Source of the DNA: Sphaerosporella brunnea
Taxonomy: Eukaryota > Ascomycota > Pezizomycetes > Pezizales > Pyronemataceae
Direction of reading: 5' to 3'
Assembly (NCBI GenBank): GCA_008704415.1
Contig: VXIS01000081.1
Coordinates: 62,001 to 126,000, forward strand
Length of the DNA stretch: 64,000 bases
Shown piece after piece: positions 56,264-64,000 of this stretch. The notes beneath the pieces were generated by a model. It was given only the letters and a program-made list of their open reading frames with translations, was not told where the DNA came from and did no database searches. The position numbers were made by a program, and so were the translations under genes. Position 1 is the stretch's first letter. Each line of letters starts with the position of its first letter.

Positions 56264-58387
56264 ATGGATCCACTTTCAATCGGTGCTTCGGTAGCCGGAC
56301 TGATCGGCCTCGCCGCACAACTCTCCACTTCGGTCAGCCGCTTTGTATCAGCCGTTTCCGATGCACCGACCTACGCCAGCCAGGTCATGGACGAGTTGAA
56401 GGGCGTCGAACTGGTGTTTCTTCAGCTGGAATCCTCTCTTCTCTACCCTGGCCAAGCAAGGCTTGATCGGTTCGCCGCCTTTCCAGAGGACCCTTTGCGA
56501 ACCATGTTCAAGCGCTGTGACGATTTATTTTCGCTGCTAAAGATCGAGCTCGAGGGAGTGGGAGACAGCAGTCAAATGCGGCTGTGGAAGCGGGTGAAGT
56601 GGGCGCAGAAAGAGGGCAGCATCCGTCAGCACATGCAGAGGCTGGGTGAATGCAAAAATAATCTGCTTTTGCTGTTGACAGTCCTCCTTCGGTAAGCTTG
56701 CAGTTCACAATGTAATCTTCGTTAGACTCTAATGAATGATAGTCAATCAAATTCACTAGTCGAAGAGAACATGAACCGAATTATGGAAACTGTGTTTCAG
56801 ACCCAGAGCCCGCTTTTGCACTCCCGGATCGATGGCCACATTTCTCATCCTAGACTGAGCGAAACCGGTATCACCCCCGAATTGTCGACATCGTCAGAAT
56901 CCAATACTACTAATTGGGCACCGTTTCGGGAACGTGCTCATGAACATTGGGAGATAGTACTGTCCCGCAGCAAGGTCTACAGCAGGGCCCACTTGAACTC
57001 CTCGACACTCTCCATTGACAGCCCGCATACCTGTGGATCGTCGCAACTGTCAGAAATATCACTGGCCAAGATCTCGAATACCTCTATGATGTGTCTTCCA
57101 GTTTCCTGGGGATTCGATGTCGGCACGGAAGTCGTTGCGGACCACCCATCTTGCACCGCGGGAATCATACCCTTATCGATCGATAAGCCAAACGCCCCTT
57201 TGTCTGAACTACGGCGCACGTCACGCCTCGGGAGCTTGCGTGACATGTTTGCGGCACGTCGGCTATCTAAAGACGATCACCTCCAAGACAACCACATCCA
57301 ATCCACAAGCCGAAGCAGAGAGCCTGTTGGCCCCAAGGGACGATGTTCCACTACCGAGAAGGCGCCAAAGCCAACCACTCGCGCTGGGTCCACGGAGGAG
57401 AATTCTTCAGCAAGGGTGTCACCAGAAGAATCAACAGGTCTGCCACGGGCTAGGCAGCATAAGCGGGCGCATACCGTCCAGGGAGCCGCATTGACTCGGA
57501 CCGAGGTTTACACTTGCATTGCTCCGTCAAGATCTTGGAGTGCTTACAGCCGCCTCCCAAAAACCCCTGTCTCTCACTCCCCGGAGGTCTCTGAGAAGAA
57601 AATCTTTTCTCCGTCCACGTCGACCTCCGGTACCTGCTCGCCCTTCGGTCAGATGAGCGATGTATCCTCAGCAAGCTCCTTCACCGAATACTCCTCCTCT
57701 CCAAGCCCTCGCAGGGAAAGCCAAATCAACGTTCACTTGAAGCTGTTAATTCTCGGGGATCTCCCACTAGGTGCGGCGACTGCATTCCCGCAACTTTTAG
57801 AACCCGGGCCTTCAGGATACCAGAAGCTCACCTACAACTGCGGCCAGCTGAGGCTGAGAATGGACGTCAAAGACGGCTCCGGATTTACCACCCAGCCCGC
57901 GTTGTGTAAACAATGGATCCGAGAGGCCGAGTTGTTCTTGCTTTTGTATCAAACTGAGTGTCCGGAGTCGTGGGAAGTGGTTCAAGACTACGTCACGGAA
58001 ATCAAGCGGCAATGGTGGAACCCCGAGGAGGCCAAAAACGACAAGTATCCGATCATGATTTTCGAAAACCATGGCAGTCAAATGGGAGTAGGCATTCCCT
58101 GCAGGAGTTCACCGCGTTCGTGGGCGAAAGATAATGGGTGCCAGATCATGGCTGAAGATAGCCATGGACTTTCAAGGAACAAATTTGCCGCGATCTTGTT
58201 GAGCTTGGCTATGCGGAAGGTAAAAGTTACCTCTAAAGACGTTTATGAGGTGTTTATGGGCGAAGTCGCTCGGATTCTGGGCGGAGAAGAAAATACGGAG
58301 TCGGGATCGAGCGGAACTCGCGATAATGTAACGAGAGACACGGCGGCTCTCTTTCATTCTCTTCCGGAGTATCAGATTGCGATTTGA
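56264..58387 (+). CDS. HeLo/SesA-like STAND N-terminal domain fused to a degenerate Ras-like GTPase domain (690 aa)
   Basis: Exons 56264-56691 and 56743-58387; the 51-nt intron (GTAAGC, CTAATG branch site, TAG) joins in frame. Residues 1-150 are the fungal STAND-type N-terminal domain (MDPLSIGASVAGLIGLAAQL, then a helical bundle), normally found in front of NACHT/NB-ARC or effector domains and linked to non-self recognition and cell death. Residues 150-470 are Ser/Pro-rich and probably disordered. Residues ~472-655 fit a Ras fold: KLLILGDLPLGAAT at the P-loop (GxxxxGKT expected, Lys is Ala), DGSG at the DxxG position, then KQWIREAELFLLLYQTECPE and YPIMIFENHG where NKxD is expected. Loss of the P-loop Lys and of NKxD suggests a pseudo-GTPase. 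The start at 56264 is chosen because MDPLS is the family's usual N-terminus. Confidence 0.8.
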
Positions 58388-61047
58388 ATCTCGTCTGGAA
58401 AGACACGACTTTCGTGGTCTGCGACGTTTTCGCCGACCTTGGTTAGGAGAACAAAAGGCGGTGAAGGGATACACGGCGAGGAGTCATAAGAGGGATTTCT
58501 TTGCACTGTGCTGCTCCAGCGTTATGCAGCAGTTATTTGCGTAAAACATCAGTGGTTCATTATACGCAAAGTCCTCCAGAAACTGAATCTTCAATGTTCC
58601 AAAGTGCACCTCGGCTTTGCGCGTCAATTGTGGCTTGCGGCTATTCCATCTCCGGTTAGCGGCTTGCCCAGCAATAAGCGCATGGTGATGCACGCACAAC
58701 GTAAGCCGCGAGCTCCGCCTTCAACGTCCACTGAGCAGAATCTTACGAATGACGCAATTCTAGCCTCGTGATCTCAGCTGTGCGGCCTCTGGCGAGCAGA
58801 GCATGGTGGCCGCGCCTGTGGTAGGCTCTGACTCCGATTCATATTCTCACAACCAACCGGGCCCCGCTTGGAAGGTTGTGAGTTTCGATTTGGTCTTGCT
58901 GTTCCGGCATTGCATGCATGCATCGAGAGATGGCTCCGAGTACTCGAACACAAGAAAAAGAATGTTGAACATCTGCACAGTTCCAAAAACGAAGCGTAAA
59001 AAAAAGAAATTCTGGGGCTTACGACTCATCCCATCTCTTATCTTGCCTCCTAGGGCATTGAGCAAGAGAATCTTACGGCGTATGCATACTTCCTAAGTAC
59101 GTTTATGCTTAATTATCCTTTTTTTCGCCTGTTACTATTTAGTGCTATGAATTTATCTGCGTACCGGCATCTACAGTCGGACAAGATGCCCTAAGCGTAT
59201 GCACAGTCATGGATCATACAACCTAAATTGATCGACGTTTGCGGGGATAGTTTGTATGTTTATATCATGGGCCTGACTTACGCTGGTTGCACTGGAGCTA
59301 TGGTTTCAGTCTTGATAAGCATATTTACTGTGTATGGTCTACATGGAGGCCAGGGAGATAGGTAACTACATGAAGCCGGTGAGCGGGCTTCAGCATTGAA
59401 GCTGATTGAAGGCCGATCCGGTAAGACATTAACTGTGCCTTGCGTTATGTTTTAATGTAGAGGAGCACGCATGAAGGGCCGGCTAGTACAGCCCACCGAT
59501 CATTTTAGACCAAAATAATTGCGTTTGTATCAACAAGCCACATTATGTTGTGCGAGTAAAACCAAACGAAGTGCCTTTCATCAAGCTCCGCGGGGCCTCA
59601 GACGGGTGCACCCCCACAATTCCACCAAGGTTGGCGGCAGCCTGTTGATACCGATGTGCAAAAACTCAGGGGCGACGCCGCAACGACCGGCGGCAGCTCA
59701 ATTTTTTTTTTTTTTTTTTTTTTTGAAGTACAACCTGACTCTAAACTTGCCTCACCCAAACAGAAATGTAAAACTGGAATTCAATGCAAATACATTACGA
59801 AGGTACCTGAGAGAATGACCAAGATGCGGTATCTGGTGGGCTATGATCTCAATTCCCGGCCCTCCATGACCTCTCAGGTCAGGCCGGCTTAATAGATGCA
59901 GTCGAGGTCACGATCCAAGGTCGACCTAAAAAGCCCGGTCGTGACCATAACCTGTATGGGAATGACAGCCGAAACGCAGCACACGCCTCAGGACACTCAG
60001 CCAGCGTACAAGTAATGAAAAAAATGAGAGAATTGCATGGAGACCTCAGTCTTGTTGCATCACGTATGCTTCCGAGAGCTCTCATCATGGCATACATGTT
60101 GGTTAAACTAGACACTCTGGAAGCCCTGAATCACCATCCCTTTCGCGATAACGCGTTAGACTGCCTCTTGCTGACTCAGAGCGAAAGGCGTGAAGCCAAA
60201 AAGCCCATGAACTAGCCCATGTTCGAGGCCGGCTATTGGGAATACTGCTGGTGGGTGAAGCGTACGAGAGACCGGAGAAATAGGAGACTGATGCTCTTTG
60301 GAGACACACTATTCTGGAGGTCCCTAACTTTGATAACCGGGTATGTGATTGGAGATGTTTCTAGGTTAGGTACTGCAGTTCGGCATGACGACCCGCGTTG
60401 CAACGTCTTCTTTTACCGGGGAGGGCATCCTCGCAACCGACTTTGTCGTCGGATTCCTTGCTGCCAAGTATAGGGGAAGAAAAAAGACGAGTTGGAGATG
60501 AGAAGGTAGTCTGGGAGATATACATATCTCTCACAATGTTCGTAATTCTCGCAATCCACCTCCGGGCTTGTAATTCAGAAAAAAAAAAAAGCTCTCTTGC
60601 AACCGCGTTCTCGCTTTGTTTTGACCTTTGGTCTTTTTTTTTTCGTCTTCGAAGTCAACCAATTTCAAAAAATGACACCGATTGTTACTGCCCCCTCCGA
60701 TTTTTTGAATGCATTGTAGAGCTCCCGAGCCCAAAGTAACCACCTATCTAGATATCCGTCGGCCCACGGTTTTTGCCTCGCTTTATTGACTCTGCAACCG
60801 GGGAGATACCTAAATGCTCTTGCCATCTCACGCAGTACAGAAATCACAATACATGGACTTAAAAAACTAGTAATTAACTGATTTTGTGGTAGCTGCACAA
60901 TGAACGAACGTTTTTTGTGCTCACTAGACTATCGGGACTGTTCTTATACTCTGTATAGATACATTTACGACGCGGCAACTGGGGTTACACGAGAGAAATT
61001 TGAAGATTGACCGTAAGGGACACAATTCATTCATTTATTTTTGTTTC
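58388..61047. other. No assigned gene; one fragment
   Basis: A plus frame at 59843-60215 reads like protein (FPALHDLSGQAGLIDAVEVT, then GRPKKPGRDHNLYG and LHGDLSLVASRMLPRALIM). After a TAG it continues in the same frame to 60473. It has no convincing start and no recognised family, so it is probably gene or transposon debris. A 24-nt T-run lies at 59701-59724, with A/T runs at 60581-60646. Confidence 0.35.
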
Positions 61048-61211
61048 TTGCTGCAAGGAAAAGGCATACAACAAGATCTCCCTTAGACTTGCTGCAAGGA
61101 AAAGGCATACAACAAGATCTCCCTTAGACTTGCTGCAAGGAAAAGGCATACAACAAGATCTCCCTTAGACTTGCTGCAAGGAAAAGGCATACAACAAGAT
61201 CTCCCTTAGAC
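61048..61211. repeat. 41-bp perfect tandem repeat, four copies
   Basis: Unit TTGCTGCAAGGAAAAGGCAT plus ACAACAAGATCTCCCTTAGAC, four copies with no visible difference. It begins 40 bp beyond the stop codon of the minus-strand gene that ends at 61251, so it lies in that gene's 3' region. Perfect identity implies recent expansion. There are no unique spacers, so it is not a CRISPR array. Confidence 0.97.
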
Positions 61212-61250
61212 TGCTACTACCATTTAATAGGCTTCGGATCGAAGGCGTTC

Positions 61251-62713
61251 TCAATACTCTAGATGCCAGGTCAGCGATGCGTACATGCACATGTCTTTGA
61301 TCGACTCACTGATAGTTCCATTCACACTATTGACGATGAAGATGAGTGCCGAGAAGACTTCGCCGATGGACAGCTCGCGATCGCCACGAGGCAGAATGAT
61401 CTCCCAGTCATTGGACAACTGAGTAGCTAGGATATGAAGGTTCGAAAGGGACCACTCTCGATTGAGCTCGATATTGAGACTGACACAGATCCCATGGATC
61501 TCCTCGATGGTCTCATCGCTGTGGGAGCCGTCAAACTAAAGATGGTCAGCAACAATTACGTAGCGGAATATTAATATATCCTCGAGCGACTCACATTTCC
61601 AGGCTGAATCCCAATGGGATAATGCTGAGCAGCGATCTCCATTTGAGGTTTGTCAGAGTCTCCAGGCTCCTACATGCGATGTCAGCAACACTTACGTACG
61701 ACGCTTATCTGTATGTTATCCAGCGACTCACAGAAGCGATTGAGAGCTTAATCCTCTTAGCGTTCTTGGTAGAAGAAGCGTCTTCAGGGTCTCGAGGTTT
61801 CTACATGCGATGTCAGTAATAATGCTAGAGAAATATGTTCATTGGAGACTTACCTTATTGTTCCTCCTATTCCTATTGGTCCTGACATAGTCAAGACACA
61901 AACGATGAAAAATCGCATCCATCAGGGTGTAGTTCATCACGCCGATCGCGGAGTTGCTGAAGGTTGAGCGATCCGCATTCCATTTGATCACCAAATTGGT
62001 GATCAAAGCAGTCAGTTCCTCCTTGGCATACTCGCTGTAGTTTTTTGTGATTGGACAGTTCAACACTTCGCAGCTCTTCTTGACGTAAGCACGAAGAATG
62101 CCTATCGTGACGCGATCCTTGGGATCGATGCACAGTGCCTTGCACAAAGATTTGTGGTCTTCGTGCACTGCCAGCTTTCTGGCCTTCTTTTTGGGCACGG
62201 CGGCGTCCTGGGGGCTGTCCTGCTGCTGGGCTTCAGCATTTGTCTGCTGGTCGACGTAAGTGGCAGCCTGATCGATTACTGCATGCGCTTCAAAGTTAGC
62301 AAATGCAGCGGATCGGCATAGTCAGCATCATAAAGAGACATACCGTTGTTGTATGGAACCTGAGGCGGAATGAACATGTCTCCAACTTGTACACCCTGGG
62401 GTTGCAGGAATACATTGGCTGGTAGTTAAGGTTAGGAATTGCAGTGAAATCGGCATAGCCAGAAACATTCTAAAACGACATACCGTTCACGAAGGTTTCA
62501 GCGACATTAACGTTGCCGACACTGTTGTCGATGCCAGCGACTACTGGTTCAGATTAGCAATTGCAGCGAATCGCATAGTCAGAAAGAAACATCCTAAAAA
62601 GACATACCGGTACCTGGTTGAACGCCAACCTGCAGAGGCGGATACGGCTGCTGCTGCAGATCGAGTTGACTGAAGTCTTCCAGAGGAAGAGAATCGGTGA
62701 TATTCTTGTCCAT
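61251..62713 (-). CDS. Intron-rich gene of unknown function (347 or 364 aa) with homologous introns
   Basis: Exons: 62713-62608, 62543-62484, 62418-62344, 62278-61854, 61800-61732, 61669-61595, 61535-61310, 61258-61251. All joins keep frame. The N-terminus is Gln/Pro-rich (MDKNITDSLPLEDFSQLDLQ), then short Val/Asn/Gln-rich exons. A basic PKKKARK nuclear-type signal comes next, and a compact helical region with Cys residues (EDHKSLCKALCIDPKDRVTI, SCEVLNCPITKNYSEYAKEE). The last large exon is again helical (EIHGICVSLNIELNREWSLS). No family was recognised; a nuclear role is a guess from the basic motif. Introns 1-3 (64, 65, 65 nt, all phase 1) are copies of one another. The last intron (51 nt) is in frame and stop-free, so retention gives a 17-residue longer protein with the same stop. 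Confidence 0.75.
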
Positions 62714-62796
62714 TAAATTTGACTGGGGGATGGTGGAGTATGAAGCTTTTGGAGTAGCAGTAGGATGAAGGACTGAACGCGATGCGGACGAAGAAA

Positions 62797-62916
62797 GGCT
62801 GCTTTGGAGGTACTAGTAAGAGGAAGGGATGAAGGTCAGGGAGCGCAAGAAAGGCCGCTTTGGAGGTACTAGTAAGAGGAAGGGATGAAGGTCAGGGAGC
62901 GGAAGAAAGGCCGCTT
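62797..62916. repeat. 56-bp tandem repeat, 2.1 copies
   Basis: Unit GG(C/T)... starting GGCTGCTTTGGAGGTACTAG at 62797, again at 62853 and partly at 62909, with one or two differences. It lies about 85-200 bp upstream of the ATG of the intron-rich gene, in its probable promoter. Confidence 0.9.
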
Positions 62917-64000
62917 ATAAGGCTTTTTTATGCCGAGCAAAGTTAAAAACCACCGTCACGATCGTCCGGGATTGACGCATTCTGGGACGGTGTATGCCCA
63001 GAATTGTGGTGAGAATTCACGACAATTTGTGGGCAGAGTTTTGGAGCCCACTGTCCCAGCCAACAAGTGTACGCTCATTCGAGAAAGGAGCAATTGACCT
63101 GGCGTTGCCATCTAGAGCAAAACACTAAAGGTATATCAAAACCAGCAAGAGCTCAGTCTAATACTGTAAAACAAGCGAAAAGAGAAACGTTGCTCCCGGA
63201 GATTGAGTTGGCCACCATTTTCCTGCGTTCAAATATTCAATAAAGATATGGACACTGAAAAATGGCTTTCTAGGCGCCATTTAATCGCAATAAGTTTGGA
63301 ATTATTGGAAGACTTCCCGCATGGTACAACGACGAAAAGGGGGGTTCCCAGTTCGAATGCTCATGCATGCCCAGCATTTGAGATCCGTAGATGTGACACG
63401 CTTGCAATTCTACGAGCACCATCCAACACTCCGATTGACTGTAATTGAGAATTTTAGCCGACGGCTTTCCGAGCTCCCGCTCTTCCTCCCCTTCACCATG
63501 ATTCCCGAGTAATTCACACCAGTTATTCGGCGATCCTAAACACTTCCGATCCAATTTTCCTAAGAATTATCGGCTAAGTTGATTTAACGTTCGAAGAACT
63601 CGATCCTGAAATGAGTGAGGCAAATGCACTATCACATCCGACACGTCATTTGTCCCTCGCAATGGTGACTGCTTTCATTTCGCGAGGAAGTCGCAAGGCT
63701 CGATGCCGATTGTGCGAACAACGTTACCGAAGTATGTTGATTTATTGGCATTCAAACACGCTGAGTGTCTCCCAGTCGAGGCTGATCAGTTATCACCACC
63801 TTTCTGGGTAGCCCAACAGTCACAATGCGGCGATTCGTGAAGGGGCTCACTCAGCCTCACGATCACGAAATGCGTTCAGTCAAACAGGATGTTGAGGTAT
63901 GTATTATCCTTGTAATTACAATCCAATCCGATCAATACTGACGATGGCTCCGTGGTCTCTAGCGCGCTAGATGTGTCTTTTCCTCCATCATGATCGGTCA
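62917..64000. other. No gene recognised
   Basis: Short frames only, no repeats, no RNA gene seen up to the window end. The first few hundred bases are upstream sequence of the minus-strand gene ending at 62713. Confidence 0.4.

Noticed and set aside
61048..61211. Regular 41-bp repeats resembling a CRISPR array
   Set aside because: The copies are head-to-tail with no unique spacers, and the genome is eukaryotic.

Overview
The window looks like nuclear DNA of a filamentous ascomycete (Pezizomycotina); I cannot name the species. Evidence: genes are split by very short GT-AG introns (48-160 nt, mostly 49-65) with CTAAT/CTGAC-like branch sites. The protein families are typical of that group: LaeA-like methyltransferases, a fungal STAND-type N-terminal domain, a fungal P450, a DOPA 4,5-dioxygenase, and pogo-like and Mutator-like transposons. 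Gene density is low. Most of the first 30 kb holds only decayed or repetitive sequence and small unconvincing reading frames.

Layout. 0-1.6 kb: an internally deleted Mutator-like element with long inverted ends and a perfect 9-bp target duplication. 1.6-25 kb: gene-poor, with two small TA-flanked MITEs (5.95 and 13.5 kb), a degenerate tandem-repeat field (16-17.4 kb), short tandem repeats and a few small hypothetical ORFs. 25.6-28.7 kb: the strangest tract, a hypothetical gene start running into a ~212-bp array in which every unit looks like exon plus intron, then a 1.1-kb field of perfect hairpins, then an acidic 36-bp repeat. 30.8-31.6 kb: a coiled-coil protein. 32.8-36.4 kb: an apparently complete pogo-type transposon with perfect 26-bp ends and a four-exon transposase, inserted 111 bp upstream of a DOPA dioxygenase gene (36.5-37.2 kb) that has a GC-AG intron. 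39.7-40.06 kb: a truncated pogo-type helix-turn-helix fragment carrying an inverted copy of its own start. 43.1-46.5 kb: two intact, convergent LaeA-like methyltransferase paralogues. 50 kb: a 63-residue single-pass membrane protein. 52.3-53.7 kb: a P450 pseudogene. 56.3-58.4 kb: a 690-residue protein with a HeLo/SesA-like fungal STAND N-terminal domain joined to a degenerate Ras-like GTPase fold. 61.25-62.71 kb: an intron-rich gene of unknown function whose first three introns are copies of one another, bracketed by recent tandem arrays.

The genes do not form one pathway. The methyltransferase pair and the dead P450 would fit a decayed secondary-metabolism neighbourhood, but no backbone synthase is present. 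The two items most worth study are the STAND-N/pseudo-Ras fusion and the multiplied introns. All splice models here were built by eye from frame continuity, splice signals and family resemblance.
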